A stretch of 64,000 nt of DNA, from positions 62,001 through 126,000 of the forward strand of contig NZ_JAHUBR010000002.1 in NCBI RefSeq assembly GCF_025376885.1. Direction: 5' to 3'. Of the stretch, positions 26,054 to 35,347 are shown in pieces. The position numbers and the translations under genes were made by a program. The notes below the pieces were generated by a model. It was given only the letters and a program-made list of their open reading frames with translations, was not told the DNA's origin and ran no database searches. Origin of the DNA: Pseudoruegeria sp. SHC-113. Its GTDB lineage: Bacteria; Pseudomonadota; Alphaproteobacteria; Rhodobacterales; Rhodobacteraceae. How positions within the stretch are numbered: position 1 is the first letter of the stretch; each line of letters opens with the position of its first letter.

Positions 26054-27376
26054 TCACCCCTCGCCCCGCCGCGCACGCAGCTTGGCAAAGTAATCGAGCC
26101 GCTTTTTCAGCTCCCGCTCAAAGCCCCGCTCCGGCGGCGTGTAATAGACCCCGCGCTTCATGGTTTCGGGGAAATAATTCTGTCCCGAAAACCCGTCCTC
26201 CGCATCATGATCATACTGGTAGCCGGTGCCAAAGCCCTGCTCCTTCATCAATGAGGTCGGCGCGTTTAGGATATGCATGGGCGGCGGCTCGGAGCCGGTT
26301 TTCTTGGCAGCCGCCATCGCCGCCTTATAGGCCACGTAGCCGCCGTTGGATTTAGGCGCGAGCGCGAGGTAGATCACCGCCTGCGCCAGCGCCAACTCGC
26401 CTTCGGGCGAGCCCAGCCGCTCGTAGGTTTCCCAGGCGTGCAGGCAGATCGTCTGCGCCTGCGGATCGGCAAGGCCGATGTCCTCCACCGCCATCCGCGT
26501 CAGGCGGCGCGCCAGAAATCGCGGATCCTCGCCGCCGGTGAGCATCCGGGCAAACCAGTAGAGCGCCGCATCCGGATCACTGCCGCGCACGGATTTATGC
26601 AGGGCGGAAATCAGGTTGTAATGCTCATCGCCGCTCTTGTCGTATTTGGACGCCCGCCGCATCAGCCGCGTGGTGAGCGCCTCGGTTTCCAGCTTGCCAG
26701 AGACCTTCCACGCCGCGATCTGTTCGATCAGGTTCAGAAGCGCGCGCCCATCGCCGTCAGCCATCTCCAATAGCGCCTCGCGCGCCCCACCAGACAGCGG
26801 CAGCGGTTTGCCAAGCTCCTTCTCGGCCCGCTGCGCCAGCCGCTCCAGATCGGACAGCGAAAGCCGCTTGAGCACCAGCACCTGCGCGCGCGATAGAAGG
26901 GCCGCGTTCAACTCGAAACTCGGGTTCTCGGTGGTGGCGCCAACCAAGAGGATGGTGCCATCCTCCATATGCGGCAGGAAGCCGTCCTGCTGGGCCTTGT
27001 TGAAACGGTGGATCTCGTCCACGAACAGGAGCGTGCCCTGCCCGTTGCCGCGCCGGATCTTCGCCGCTTCAAAGACCTTCTTCAGATCCTGCACCCCGGT
27101 GAAAATCGCGCTGATCTGCACGAAAGCCAGATCCGTCTGATCCGCCAGAAGCCGCGCGATCGTGGTTTTGCCCACACCGGGCGGCCCCCAGAACACGAGC
27201 GAGGAGAGCGCGCCGGAGGCCAGCATGACGCCCAGCGGGGCCTCTTCGCCCAACACCTGCTCCTGCCCGATCACCTCGCCAAGCGCCTTGGGCCGCAAAC
27301 GGTCTGCCAGCGGGCGCGGAGCGGTGTTTGCAGCGGTGTCCCGCACTGCGGCGGAGGTGTCGAACAGATCGGCCAT
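26054..27376 (-). CDS. rarA: Replication-associated recombination protein RarA (MgsA)
   Basis: A 440-residue AAA+ ATPase related to clamp loader subunits, active at stalled replication forks. It has PLADRLRPKALGEVIGQ, Walker A GPPGVGKTT, Walker B LFVDEIHRFNKAQQD, sensor 1 GATTENPSFE and the C-terminal tetramerisation domain starting near YDKSGDEHYNLISA. It starts two bases after the Deg protease stop, so the two are co-transcribed. Confidence 0.96.
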   Translation of the reverse strand: MADLFDTSAAVRDTAANTAPRPLADRLRPKALGEVIGQEQVLGEEAPLGVMLASGALSSLVFWGPPGVGKTTIARLLADQTDLAFVQISAIFTGVQDLKKVFEAAKIRRGNGQGTLLFVDEIHRFNKAQQDGFLPHMEDGTILLVGATTENPSFELNAALLSRAQVLVLKRLSLSDLERLAQRAEKELGKPLPLSGGAREALLEMADGDGRALLNLIEQIAAWKVSGKLETEALTTRLMRRASKYDKSGDEHYNLISALHKSVRGSDPDAALYWFARMLTGGEDPRFLARRLTRMAVEDIGLADPQAQTICLHAWETYERLGSPEGELALAQAVIYLALAPKSNGGYVAYKAAMAAAKKTGSEPPPMHILNAPTSLMKEQGFGTGYQYDHDAEDGFSGQNYFPETMKRGVYYTPPERGFERELKKRLDYFAKLRARRGEG

Positions 27377-27378
27377 GG

Positions 27379-28776
27379 CTACAGTCTAAAGCGCAGGCGA
27401 ACCGCTTGCCCAGAGCGGATCACGATCACATCGATGCCCCGGCCTGCGGCCTTCAGGGCCTTCGCCACATCGGATGGGGCCTCGATATCCTGCCCGCCCA
27501 CCGAAGCGATCACATCGCCCGGGCGCATGCCCACACGCGCCGCCACCGGGCCGGGATCGGTGACAATGACGCCCTGCGCACGGAACGGCAGGCCAAACTC
27601 CTCGCCTACGGCAGGGTTCACACGGGCCAGCGCAAGGCCGGGCAGGATGTCCCGCTCGCCCAGAACAAGCGCCTCGCGTGGCGGATCTTCGGGGGCCCGC
27701 ATAAGCGGCACCGTCACCGTGAGGCGCTCGCCCCGGCGCAGGATGGTGATGTCCGAGCTTTCGCCAAGCCCGGCCACCGACATGCGGTAGATCATCTCGG
27801 GCCCGGAGTTCACCGGCAGCCCGTCCACGGCAAGGATCACATCGCCCTGCGCCACACCGGCGGCGGCAAAGGGGCTTTGCGGGTGTACGTCGCTCACGAT
27901 GATGCCCTCCGGCACCCCAAGGCCGAGCCCCTCGGCCAAATCGCCGTCCACGGCCTGCCCTTCCAGCCCCGCCCAGGGCCGCAGGAAGCTCTCCTGCCCC
28001 GCGCGCGCCTGTTTCAGGAATTGCGCCACCAATGCGGAGGGGATCGCGAAGCCGATGCCGTTGGAGCCGCCCGACCGCGTCAGGATCGAGGTGTTCACCC
28101 CGATCAGATCGCCGTTGATGTCGATCAGCGCACCGCCGGAATTGCCCGGGTTGATCGGCGCATCCGTCTGGATGAAATAGCCCCGCGCGCTGCCCGTGGC
28201 CGCGCCCGAGCGCGCGAGCCCCGACACGATGCCGCTGGACACGGTCTGCCCCACGCCAAACGGGTTGCCGATCGCCAGAACCAGTTCACCCACCTCGACG
28301 GAGGCGCTGTCGCGCAGATCGAGGAAGGGCATCCCCTCGGCCCCCTCCAGCTTGAGAATGGCCATGTCGCTCTGCTCATCGGCCAGCACGACACGGGCGG
28401 CAAACTCGCGCCGGTCCGAAAGCACCACGCGGATGTCCGTCGCGCCGCCCACCACGTGGAAGTTCGACACCACGAAACCGTCCTCTGACAGGATCACACC
28501 GGAGCCCAGCGAATTCTGCACCCGCGGTTGCGGGCGGGCGAAATCCTGAAACAGCCGCTCAAACAGCGGATCGCCCGCGAAAGGCGAAGCGCTGCGCGCC
28601 TGCACCACGCGTTTGGCGTAGATGTTCACCACGGCAGGCGTGGCCTGTTTCACCAGCGGCGCGAAACTCAGGCTGATCTCGGCCGGGCTCTGCGGCACAC
28701 GCGTTTCCGAAACGGAAGCCCCCGGCACAAGGGCAAGGCAGGCGGCGAGAACGGGAACAATGGTCAGGGCGCGCAT
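27379..28776 (-). CDS. Deg/HtrA-family periplasmic serine protease
   Basis: A 465-residue exported protease with an N-terminal signal peptide (about residues 1-23). The trypsin-like domain has the catalytic triad His107 (FHVVGG), Asp137 (QSDMAIL) and Ser213 (GNSGGAL). Two PDZ domains follow: one containing IIVSDVHPQSPFAAAGVAQGDVILAVDG and one GVIVTDPGPVAARVGMRPGDVI near the end. It degrades or refolds damaged envelope proteins. It is the first gene of the deg-rarA-crcB-rluC run. Confidence 0.95.
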   Translation of the reverse strand: MRALTIVPVLAACLALVPGASVSETRVPQSPAEISLSFAPLVKQATPAVVNIYAKRVVQARSASPFAGDPLFERLFQDFARPQPRVQNSLGSGVILSEDGFVVSNFHVVGGATDIRVVLSDRREFAARVVLADEQSDMAILKLEGAEGMPFLDLRDSASVEVGELVLAIGNPFGVGQTVSSGIVSGLARSGAATGSARGYFIQTDAPINPGNSGGALIDINGDLIGVNTSILTRSGGSNGIGFAIPSALVAQFLKQARAGQESFLRPWAGLEGQAVDGDLAEGLGLGVPEGIIVSDVHPQSPFAAAGVAQGDVILAVDGLPVNSGPEMIYRMSVAGLGESSDITILRRGERLTVTVPLMRAPEDPPREALVLGERDILPGLALARVNPAVGEEFGLPFRAQGVIVTDPGPVAARVGMRPGDVIASVGGQDIEAPSDVAKALKAAGRGIDVIVIRSGQAVRLRFRL

Positions 28777-28830
28777 CCGGGATCCTTCTGTCGAATTACC
28801 TCCCGCATATGCCGTTGGCGTGCGGAAGTT

Positions 28831-29250
28831 TCAACGCCGCCCGGCGGCTTTGCGCTTGAGGAACTTCAACCCCGACCAATCCGCATCCACCGCGCAGACC
28901 TTCACATCCACCCAGCCCAGCGGCAGAACCGCCGTGCGCAGATCATCCTCGGTCACGCCACAGAACAGCTTGGAGGGCTTCTTCGGCCAGGAGATCCAGA
29001 GCATCCCGCCCTCGCGCAAATCCGCTAGCGCAGCTGCAGCCGCCGAAGCGATGCCCTCCGGCCCGTGAAGAAAAAGATGCACCGCATCCAACGCGCCGCC
29101 CTCGTCCACGAAGTCCACGCCTTCCGCGCCCGCGAGCAAGTCCGGGTAGTGCGCTGGCGCGGCGCGAAGGCCTACGCGAAAGCCGGGCTTGAACCCGAGT
29201 TTCTGGAACAGTGGCTTGCCGGAATACCCGGCTGTTTTCACATCGCTCAT
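28831..29250 (-). CDS. DUF3052 family protein
   Basis: A 139-residue soluble protein of the DUF3052 family, starting TAGYSGKPLFQKLGFKPG and containing LRAAPAHYPDLL, DAVHLFLHGPEG and LWISWPKKPSK, the recognised conserved blocks. Function is unknown. It is preceded by copy B of the dispersed repeat and the rplQ terminator, so it needs its own promoter, which I could not identify. Confidence 0.85.
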   Translation of the reverse strand: MSDVKTAGYSGKPLFQKLGFKPGFRVGLRAAPAHYPDLLAGAEGVDFVDEGGALDAVHLFLHGPEGIASAAAAALADLREGGMLWISWPKKPSKLFCGVTEDDLRTAVLPLGWVDVKVCAVDADWSGLKFLKRKAAGRR

Positions 29251-29304
29251 GGGCTCAGCCTAGCGCGCAACACAGAGTCTTGCGAGGCTCTGCCTCGCGC
29301 TCCG

Positions 29305-29391
29305 GGATATTTTAACCAAGATGAAGGGGGCCCCACTTTGTTCTGAAAATATCTCGGGGGAGGCGCCGAAGGCGGCGGGGGCAGAGCCCCC
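29305..29391 (-). repeat. Dispersed GC-rich 3'-end element, copy B
   Basis: Minus-strand copy of the element at 13508-13597 with the same GGGGGCTCTGCCCCC start, CTCCCCCGAGATATTT and AACAAAGTGGGGCCCC segments. It follows the rplQ terminator in the direction of rplQ transcription. A further short palindrome (GAGGC-TCT-GCCTC) flanks it. Confidence 0.85.
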
Positions 29392-29410
29392 TTTTCTGGC
29401 ATCGTACAAA

Positions 29411-29443
29411 ACAAAAAAGCCCCGCCGGGTGGGGCGGGGCTTT
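29411..29443 (-). terminator. Rho-independent terminator of rplQ
   Basis: AAAGCCCCGCC pairs perfectly with GGCGGGGCTTT, followed on the minus strand by TTTTTTG. It lies 30 bases after the rplQ stop and ends the alpha-operon unit. Confidence 0.9.
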
Positions 29444-29472
29444 GGAAGCAATGGCATGGAAACGCCAGCTTC

Positions 29473-29892
29473 TTACTCTTCAACCGCCTCTTCGGCAGCC
29501 ACGCGGGCTTTGTCGGCGGCGCCTTTGGCGTCGACGTCGCGGTCCACGAATTCGATGATCGCCATCGGAGCCTGGTCACCGTAGCGGAAGCCGGCTTTCA
29601 GGATGCGGACATAGCCGCCCTGGCGCTCGGCGTAGCGCGGGCCCAGAACGTCGAACAGTTTGGCGACATAGGCGTCCTGCTTCAGCTTGGAAGCGGCCTG
29701 ACGGCGGGCGTGAAGATCGCCGCGTTTGGCCAGCGTGATCATCTTTTCGATGATCGGGCGCAGTTCTTTTGCTTTGGGCAGGGTGGTTTTGATTTGCTCG
29801 TGCTCGATGAGGGAGCCAGCCATGTTGGCGAACAGGGCCTTGCGGTGCTCATGAGTACGGTTCAGGCGGCGGTAGCCACGTGCGTGACGCAT
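29473..29892 (-). CDS. rplQ: 50S ribosomal protein L17
   Basis: A 139-residue large-subunit protein starting [22 protein letters not shown], the L17 signature, followed by [19 protein letters not shown]. The acidic Ala/Glu-rich tail (about residues 120-139) is a common alphaproteobacterial extension. It follows rpoA after 160 bases that contain a candidate promoter and stem. Confidence 0.97.
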   Translation of the reverse strand: MRHARGYRRLNRTHEHRKALFANMAGSLIEHEQIKTTLPKAKELRPIIEKMITLAKRGDLHARRQAASKLKQDAYVAKLFDVLGPRYAERQGGYVRILKAGFRYGDQAPMAIIEFVDRDVDAKGAADKARVAAEEAVEE

Positions 29893-30021
29893 CTTTCTTT
29901 TCTCCGGTCTTGCCCTCTACGGGCGGTTTTGCTTTGTCCGGCGATCCCTATGCGTGGGGTTCGCTCTCCTTGGGGCTGTGTGCCCTGATCTTCCCCGCCA
30001 TCTGCGGGCAATCGAGGGGGC

Positions 30022-30050
30022 CGTTTACTGCCGGCCCCCGCATTCGTCAA
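30022..30050 (-). promoter_or_regulatory. Candidate promoter between rpoA and rplQ
   Basis: On the minus strand TTGACG (30045-30050) and TAAACG (30022-30027) are 17 bases apart, starting three bases after the rpoA stop. A GGGGGCC/GGCCCCC stem (30016-30039) overlaps it. It may give rplQ extra transcripts. Confidence 0.55.
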
Positions 30051-30052
30051 CC

Positions 30053-31069
30053 TTAGAACTGGTCTTCGAATTTCTTGGCCAGATCTTCGATGTTCTCCGG
30101 CGGCCAGTCCTCGACGTCCATGCCGAGGTGCAGGCCCATGCCCGAGAGCACTTCCTTGATCTCGTTCAGCGACTTGCGGCCGAAGTTCGGGGTGCGGAGC
30201 ATCTCGGCTTCGGTCTTCTGGATCAAATCGCCGATGTAGACGATGTTGTCGTTCTTCAGGCAGTTCGCAGACCGCACGGAGAGCTCCAGCTCGTCCACTT
30301 TCTTCAGCAGAAGCGGGTTAAACTCGAGGCCGTCGTCGTCGTCCTGACGGGAGGCGGCTTCCGGCTCGTCGAAGTTCACGAAGATCGACAGCTGGTCCTG
30401 CAGGATGCGGGCGGCGAAGGCCACGGCGTCATCCGGTGCGATGGAGCCATCGGTTTCCAGCTTCAGGGTCAGCTTGTCGTAGTCCAGCACCTGGCCCTCG
30501 CGGGTGGGCTGCACTTCGTAGGCGACCTTTTTCACCGGGGAGTAGATCGCATCGATCGGGATCAGGCCGATCGGGGCGTCTTCCGGCTTGTTCTTGTCTG
30601 CCGACACGTAACCTTTGCCGGTGTTCACGGTCAGTTCCATGAACAGATCGGCGCCATCGTCGAGGTGGCAGATCACGTGATCCTTGTTCAGGACTTCGAT
30701 GCCGGCGGATTCGGCGATGTCACCGGCGGTGACGATCGAGGGGCCTTTGGCGGAGATCGAAAGCCGCTTGGGGCCTTCCACTTCCATGCGCAGGGCCACG
30801 CCCTTGAGGTTCAGGATGATGTCCGTCACGTCCTCGCGGACGCCAGCGACGGAGGAGAACTCGTGCAGAACGTTGTCGATCTGGACGCTGGTGATGGCGG
30901 CGCCTTGCAGGCTGCTCATCAGCACGCGGCGCAGCGCGTTGCCGAGCGTCAGGCCGAACCCGCGCTCCAGCGGTTCAGCCACGACGGTTGCCTGACGTGC
31001 GGGATCATTGCCCGGCTTGACGTCCAGCTGCGTCGGCTTGATCAGTTCTTGCCAGTTCTTGTGGATCAT
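30053..31069 (-). CDS. rpoA: DNA-directed RNA polymerase subunit alpha
   Basis: A 338-residue RNA polymerase assembly subunit. The N-terminal dimerisation domain contains [11 protein letters not shown]-type residues ([25 protein letters not shown] spans about residues 22-46), and the C-terminal domain, which binds UP elements and activators, contains [11 protein letters not shown] and the [14 protein letters not shown] helix. The ATG at 31069 gives the normal N-terminus [15 protein letters not shown]. Confidence 0.98.
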   Translation of the reverse strand: MIHKNWQELIKPTQLDVKPGNDPARQATVVAEPLERGFGLTLGNALRRVLMSSLQGAAITSVQIDNVLHEFSSVAGVREDVTDIILNLKGVALRMEVEGPKRLSISAKGPSIVTAGDIAESAGIEVLNKDHVICHLDDGADLFMELTVNTGKGYVSADKNKPEDAPIGLIPIDAIYSPVKKVAYEVQPTREGQVLDYDKLTLKLETDGSIAPDDAVAFAARILQDQLSIFVNFDEPEAASRQDDDDGLEFNPLLLKKVDELELSVRSANCLKNDNIVYIGDLIQKTEAEMLRTPNFGRKSLNEIKEVLSGMGLHLGMDVEDWPPENIEDLAKKFEDQF

Positions 31070-31132
31070 GTGTCGCCTCCATTCTTGTTCCCGGCCCATG
31101 CCCAGCACGGAAACGCCCGAGGGTGTAATGAC

Positions 31133-31163
31133 GAAAAATCGGGCCGCGCGAGGCGCAGCCCGA
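31133..31163 (-). terminator. Terminator-like stem between rpsK and rpoA
   Basis: CGGGCTGCGC pairs with GCGCGGCCCG apart from one mismatch and is followed by ATTTTTC on the minus strand. It sits inside the alpha operon, so it is probably a partial terminator or attenuator rather than a complete stop. Confidence 0.55.
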
Positions 31164-31181
31164 ATTAGATGTACCTGAGCC

Positions 31182-31571
31182 TTAGACGCGGCGGCGCTTC
31201 GGCGGGCGGCAGCCGTTGTGGGCGATCGGGGTCACATCACGGATCGAGGTGATGTTGAAGCCGACAGCCGCCAGGGCGCGCAGGGCGCTTTCACGGCCGG
31301 AGCCGGGGCCTTGCACTTCCACTTCCAGCGTCTTCACGCCGTGTTCCTGGGCTTTGCGGCCAGCGTCCTCGGCAGCCATCTGAGCGGCGTAGGGCGTGGA
31401 CTTGCGGGAGCCCTTGAAGCCCATGGTGCCGGCAGAGGACCAGGAGATAGCGTTGCCCTGAACGTCGGAGATCAGGATCTTGGTGTTGTTGAAGGAAGAG
31501 TTCACGTGTGCAACGCCGGTGGCGATGTTCTTGCGCTCTTTCCGCTTCATACGGGATTTATCACGTGCCAT
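31182..31571 (-). CDS. rpsK: 30S ribosomal protein S11
   Basis: A 129-residue small-subunit platform protein. It contains [18 protein letters not shown], the [10 protein letters not shown] block and the C-terminal [17 protein letters not shown], all standard for S11. It starts 15 bases after the rpsM stop. Confidence 0.98.
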   Translation of the reverse strand: MARDKSRMKRKERKNIATGVAHVNSSFNNTKILISDVQGNAISWSSAGTMGFKGSRKSTPYAAQMAAEDAGRKAQEHGVKTLEVEVQGPGSGRESALRALAAVGFNITSIRDVTPIAHNGCRPPKRRRV

Positions 31572-31586
31572 GGATCAAGCCTCCCC

Positions 31587-31955
31587 TTACTTCTTCTTAC
31601 CAGCGATGGCCTTTGCGGGGCCTTTGCGGGTACGGGCGTTGGTGTGGGTACGCTGACCGCGAACCGGCAGGTTGCGGCGGTGACGCAGGCCGCGGTAGCA
31701 ACCGAGGTCCATCAGGCGCTTGATGTTCATCTGGGTTTCACGACGCAGATCGCCTTCCACCGTGTAGGTGGCGTCGATGTGCTCGCGGATGGCCAGGATT
31801 TCAGCGTCGGAGAGTTCGTTCACGCGACGGGTCGATTCGATCCCGACGGATTCACAGATCTCTTTCGCGGAGGTGTTGCCGATGCCCGTGATGTATGTCA
31901 GGGCGATCGGGACGCGTTTCCCGGTCGGGAGGTTAACGCCAGCAATACGTGCCAA
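31587..31955 (-). CDS. rpsM: 30S ribosomal protein S13
   Basis: A 122-residue head protein of the small subunit, starting [22 protein letters not shown] and ending with the basic [17 protein letters not shown] tail typical of S13. It contacts the P-site tRNA and the 50S bridge. It heads the rpsM-rpsK-rpoA-rplQ unit, 202 bases after adk, with a good candidate promoter. The infA and rpmJ genes that often lie here are absent. Confidence 0.98.
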   Translation of the reverse strand: MARIAGVNLPTGKRVPIALTYITGIGNTSAKEICESVGIESTRRVNELSDAEILAIREHIDATYTVEGDLRRETQMNIKRLMDLGCYRGLRHRRNLPVRGQRTHTNARTRKGPAKAIAGKKK

Positions 31956-32114
31956 GTGTCATGTTCCTTTTACGTTGCGGTTCCGTAGCACCAGAACCTT
32001 TTTTCACAACGGAAGCCCGAAGGCGGATTGCCCACGGGCCACTGCTGAATTCGATGTGGGTTGACTAGGGGCGATTCCCCATGAAATCAATCCGATTCTC
32101 ACTTGAGATGGGCT

Positions 32115-32143
32115 GATCTATGGGGTTTTGCCCTGAACGTCAA
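32115..32143 (-). promoter_or_regulatory. Candidate promoter of rpsM-rpsK-rpoA-rplQ
   Basis: On the minus strand TTGACG (32138-32143) and TAGATC (32115-32120) are 17 bases apart, just after the adk stop and 160 bases before rpsM. Confidence 0.6.
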
Positions 32144-32157
32144 GGCCCGGCCTTCCC

Positions 32158-32733
32158 TTATCCGAGGATGTCGGCAATGGCCGCGCCAACGGCGTCAATC
32201 TCGCCCAGCCCGTCGACGGATTTCAGATCCCCTTTGGCGTGGTAATAGCCGATGAGCGGGGAGGTCTTCTTGTAGTATTCCATCAGGCGGATCTTGAGGC
32301 TTTCGGCGTTATCGTCGGCCCGGACGGGCTGACCGGCTGCGCGGGCCTGCTCGGCACGGTTCACGATGCGATCGATCAGGATCTCGTCGTTGACGCGCAG
32401 CTCGATCACCGCATCGAGCCCCTGCCCGTGGCGCTCCAGAAGCGCGCCGAGGGCGTCGGCCTGCGCCAGGGTGCGCGGGAAGCCGTCGAAGATGAAGCCC
32501 CCACCCTGCTCGCCTTCGAGCTTCTCTTCGATCAGCCCGATCACGATCTCGTCCGTCACCAGCTCGCCGGCGTCCATGATCGCGGCAACCTTGTTGCCCA
32601 TCTCGGTGCCGGACGTGCGGGCGGCCCGCAGCATGTCGCCCGTCGAGAGCTGGATCATGCCGCGGTCTTCCACGAGCCGTCCCGCCTGTGTGCCCTTACC
32701 GGCACCGGGCGGGCCAAGCAGAATGATGTTCAT
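32158..32733 (-). CDS. adk: Adenylate kinase
   Basis: A 191-residue nucleotide kinase converting AMP and ATP to two ADP. The P-loop GPPGAGKGT is at residues 7-15, the AMP-binding segment is [10 protein letters not shown], and [11 protein letters not shown] is the conserved core. The LID region around residues 120-135 is short and has no zinc-binding Cys, so this is the short-LID form. It overlaps secY by four bases. Confidence 0.97.
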   Translation of the reverse strand: MNIILLGPPGAGKGTQAGRLVEDRGMIQLSTGDMLRAARTSGTEMGNKVAAIMDAGELVTDEIVIGLIEEKLEGEQGGGFIFDGFPRTLAQADALGALLERHGQGLDAVIELRVNDEILIDRIVNRAEQARAAGQPVRADDNAESLKIRLMEYYKKTSPLIGYYHAKGDLKSVDGLGEIDAVGAAIADILG

Positions 32734-34088
32734 CGTCTTGCTGTCCCTTTCTTGCCGCCACGCTTCTTGCCGCGCAGCTGCGATTTTTCGATCAGCCCTT
32801 CATACTGGTGCGCCAGCAGATGGGACTGGACCTGCTGGATCGTGTCCATCGTAACGGAGACGACGATCAGCACGGAGGTGCCGCCAAAATAGAAAGGGAT
32901 CGACAATTGTGAACGCAGAATCTCGGGCATAAGACAAACTGCCGCAAGATAGGCGGAGCCCAGCACCAGCACGCGGGTGACCACGTAATCCAGATACTCG
33001 GCGGTTTTCTTGCCCGGGCGGATGCCGGGGATGAAGCCGTTCTGGTTCTTCAGGTTGTCGGCCACGTCGTCGGTCTTGAAGGCGACGTTGAACGTGTAGA
33101 AGTAGGTGAAGAACACGATCATGGACGTGAAGAACAGCAGGTAGAGCGGCTGTCCGGGGCCGAAATAGGCGAGAATGGTGGACATCACCGGGCCGGTGGA
33201 GCCGCCAGAGAAGGTCGCCAGCGTGGTCGGCAGCAGCAGCAGCGAGGAGGCGAAGATCGCCGGGATCACGCCGGCCGGGTTCACTTTCACCGGCAGGTGG
33301 CTGGAGCCTCCATCATAGACTTTCATACCGACCTGACGGCGCGGGTATTGGATGTGGATCTTGCGCAGGGCGCGTTCCATGAACACGACGAAGGCAATCA
33401 GCGCGATCATCATCAGCATGATGCCCACGATCACCACCGGCGAAATCGCGCCGGAGCGGCCCTGCGAGAGGAACTGCGCCAGAGCGGCCGGAACCTCGGC
33501 GATGATGCCGACGAAGATGATGAGCGAGATGCCGTTGCCGATGCCGCGTGCGGTGATCTGCTCACCCAGCCACATCAGGAACATGGTGCCGCCCACGAGG
33601 GTGATCACGGTGGCGGCGCGGAAGTACCAGCCCGGATCGGCCACCAGATCGCCGGCTTCCAGCGACACGGCAAGCCCGTAAGCCTGGAATGTTGCCAGAA
33701 ACACCGTGCCGTAGCGGGTGTATTGGTTGATCTTCTTGCGGCCCTGCTCGCCTTCCTTCTTCAGCTGCTCAAGCGAAGGCACCATGGCCGTCAGCAACTG
33801 CACGATAATGGAGGCGGAGATATAGGGCATGATGCCCAGAGCAAAGATGCCCATACGGCCGATGGCGCCGCCGGTGAACATGTTCAGGATGCCGCCGAGC
33901 CCGGCGCTGGCCTGATCCATGAACTCACGAAGCGCGTTTCCGTCGATTCCCGGCACCGGGATATACGTCCCGAGGCGGTAAACGATCAGAAGCCCAAGGG
34001 TGAAGAAAATTCGCTGGCGAAGCTCGGTGGCCTTCCCGAAAGCCCCCCAGCTCATGTTCGCCGCCATTTGCTCTGCTGCAGATGCCAT
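32730..34088 (-). CDS. secY: Protein translocase subunit SecY
   Basis: A 452-residue ten-helix channel of the Sec translocon. Recognisable segments are the plug region [31 protein letters not shown], the cytoplasmic loops with [11 protein letters not shown]-like residues (here [12 protein letters not shown]), and the C-terminal loop with the conserved arginine in [10 protein letters not shown]. The last ten residues are very basic. It overlaps adk by four bases and follows rplO by 107 bases. Confidence 0.98.
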   Translation of the reverse strand: MASAAEQMAANMSWGAFGKATELRQRIFFTLGLLIVYRLGTYIPVPGIDGNALREFMDQASAGLGGILNMFTGGAIGRMGIFALGIMPYISASIIVQLLTAMVPSLEQLKKEGEQGRKKINQYTRYGTVFLATFQAYGLAVSLEAGDLVADPGWYFRAATVITLVGGTMFLMWLGEQITARGIGNGISLIIFVGIIAEVPAALAQFLSQGRSGAISPVVIVGIMLMMIALIAFVVFMERALRKIHIQYPRRQVGMKVYDGGSSHLPVKVNPAGVIPAIFASSLLLLPTTLATFSGGSTGPVMSTILAYFGPGQPLYLLFFTSMIVFFTYFYTFNVAFKTDDVADNLKNQNGFIPGIRPGKKTAEYLDYVVTRVLVLGSAYLAAVCLMPEILRSQLSIPFYFGGTSVLIVVSVTMDTIQQVQSHLLAHQYEGLIEKSQLRGKKRGGKKGTARR

Positions 34089-34111
34089 TCGGCCCTCTTT
34101 TCGATACGTAA

Positions 34112-34145
34112 ACGCCGCCGGGTCCGTTTCCCGGATCCGGCGGCG
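34112..34145 (-). promoter_or_regulatory. Intercistronic stem between rplO and secY
   Basis: GCCGCCGG pairs with CCGGCGGC, extended by GTCC/GGAT pairing, giving about 12 pairs around a seven-base loop. On the minus strand TTTACG follows. It may protect the rplO message or act as a weak attenuator. Confidence 0.45.
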
Positions 34146-34195
34146 CTTGGAAAACTTTAGGTTATGTAAGCGGCGGCGAGGCCGCTCACAAGCGC

Positions 34196-34669
34196 TTATT
34201 CAGCGGCTGCCGGGGTTGTGACCGTCAGGGAGCCACCGGCTTTCGCCACGGCGTCGACGGCGGCCTTGGAGGCACCGGTCACGGTCAGGTCCAGCTTGGA
34301 GGTGATTTCACCTTTGGCCAGAACGCGCACACCGTCCAGTTTGCGGCGCACGAGGCCGGAGGCCACCAGCACGTCCTCGGTGATCGGCGCGGAAGCGTCG
34401 AGCTTGCCAGCTTCGACAAATTTCTGGATCAGGCCCAGGTTGATGACGGCGAATTTCTTGGCGTTGGGCTTGTTGAAGCCACGCTTGGGCAGACGCTGGT
34501 AGAGGGGCATCTGGCCGCCTTCGTAGCCTTTGATGGCCACGCCGGAGCGGGATTTCTGACCCTTGATACCGCGGCCAGCGGTTTTGCCCTTGCCGGAGCC
34601 GGGGCCACGGCCAACACGCATGCGTTTCGGGGCTGCGCCCGGGTTGTCCCGGAGTTCGTTCAGTTTCAT
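34196..34669 (-). CDS. rplO: 50S ribosomal protein L15
   Basis: A 157-residue large-subunit assembly protein, starting [22 protein letters not shown], with the glycine-rich [20 protein letters not shown] region and YQRLPKRGF. The ATG at 34669 has AGGAG ten bases upstream; the 31-codon upstream extension has no L15 similarity. It heads rplO-secY-adk, cut off from rpmD by accessory genes, and has its own candidate promoter. Confidence 0.98.
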   Translation of the reverse strand: MKLNELRDNPGAAPKRMRVGRGPGSGKGKTAGRGIKGQKSRSGVAIKGYEGGQMPLYQRLPKRGFNKPNAKKFAVINLGLIQKFVEAGKLDASAPITEDVLVASGLVRRKLDGVRVLAKGEITSKLDLTVTGASKAAVDAVAKAGGSLTVTTPAAAE

Positions 34670-34768
34670 GTCGCTTCTCCTTGCCGGATGTGACCCCTGA
34701 AGCGTAAGCGGGCCAACCTCGGCGTTTCTTGCTTGTTGATTCTGTGGCACCCGAAGCGCCACCGGGGG

Positions 34769-34797
34769 CGTATACGCGCCCTGCCCCTTCTGTGCAA
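34769..34797 (-). promoter_or_regulatory. Candidate promoter of rplO-secY-adk
   Basis: On the minus strand TTGCAC (34792-34797) and TATACG (34769-34774) are 17 bases apart, about 100 bases before rplO and just after the DUF1127 terminator. Confidence 0.65.
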
Positions 34798-34828
34798 GGG
34801 GCTAGCCCTGCCCTGCCCCCTTGCAAAG

Positions 34829-34863
34829 TAAAACGCCCCCGGCGGGAGGAGCCGGAGGCGTTT
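34829..34863 (-). terminator. Terminator of the DUF1127 gene
   Basis: AAACGCCTCCGGC pairs with GCCGGGGGCGTTT except at one position, followed by TACTTT on the minus strand. It separates DUF1127 from rplO. Confidence 0.75.
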
Positions 34864-34889
34864 TTGAGGGGCTTTCCGTCAGCGAGCGC

Positions 34890-35105
34890 TTATGCGCCGT
34901 AGACGTGCTGGCGCGCGATGTCGGAGATGTTGTAGCGGCTGATGCCGATGTCGTTCAGATCGCGATCGCTCAGGGCGTCCAGCTCGTTATAGAGTTCGAC
35001 GTATTTGCGGCGCAGCGCGCGGTTGGCTTTGAAGCCTTCCAGCAACTCGTTGACGCGGCGCAGGGGGGCAAATTCGTTGTGGGCGGCGGTGTTGATGTAA
35101 GCCAT
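34890..35105 (-). CDS. DUF1127 domain mini-protein
   Basis: A 71-residue basic protein. Its C-terminal half (residues about 38-66, ALSDRDLNDIGISRYNISDIA) is the DUF1127 core with the L-x-D-I-G-I-S-R pattern. Such proteins in alphaproteobacteria bind RNA or alter phosphate, carbon and stress metabolism; CcaF1 of Rhodobacter sphaeroides is an example. The start at 35105 follows GAAAGGACAC. It has its own promoter, leader stem and terminator and is unrelated to the ribosomal genes around it. Confidence 0.9.
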   Translation of the reverse strand: MAYINTAAHNEFAPLRRVNELLEGFKANRALRRKYVELYNELDALSDRDLNDIGISRYNISDIARQHVYGA

Positions 35106-35127
35106 TGTCTTTGTGTCCTTTCGTCGG

Positions 35128-35147
35128 GGCCGAACTGATTTTCGGCC
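35128..35147 (-). promoter_or_regulatory. Leader stem of the DUF1127 gene
   Basis: GGCCGAA (35128-35134) pairs perfectly with TTCGGCC (35141-35147) about 20 bases before the start codon, close enough to the ribosome binding site to influence translation. Confidence 0.5.
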
Positions 35148-35180
35148 GGTCACTGTTTCAGTCTCTTCCCTTGTGACCCA

Positions 35181-35209
35181 AAGATAGGACGCCCCGTTAC
35201 CGGTAACAA
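35181..35209 (-). promoter_or_regulatory. Candidate DUF1127 promoter containing a perfect palindrome
   Basis: On the minus strand TTGTTA (35204-35209) and TATCTT (35181-35186) are 17 bases apart. The 12-base palindrome GTTACCGGTAAC (35196-35207) lies in the spacer and overlaps the -35, like an operator. Confidence 0.6.
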
Positions 35210-35347
35210 TTGCCAGAAACGGCAACCCCGCCATGCAAATGCTGCAAGTGCGAAGGGATTGCACCGACGGAAATCTCCCCCCGCGCGTAGAAACAACAGG
35301 GCGAGGGTCAAAGGACCGCCCGCGATTTGAACAAAGTAGGGACAGAC

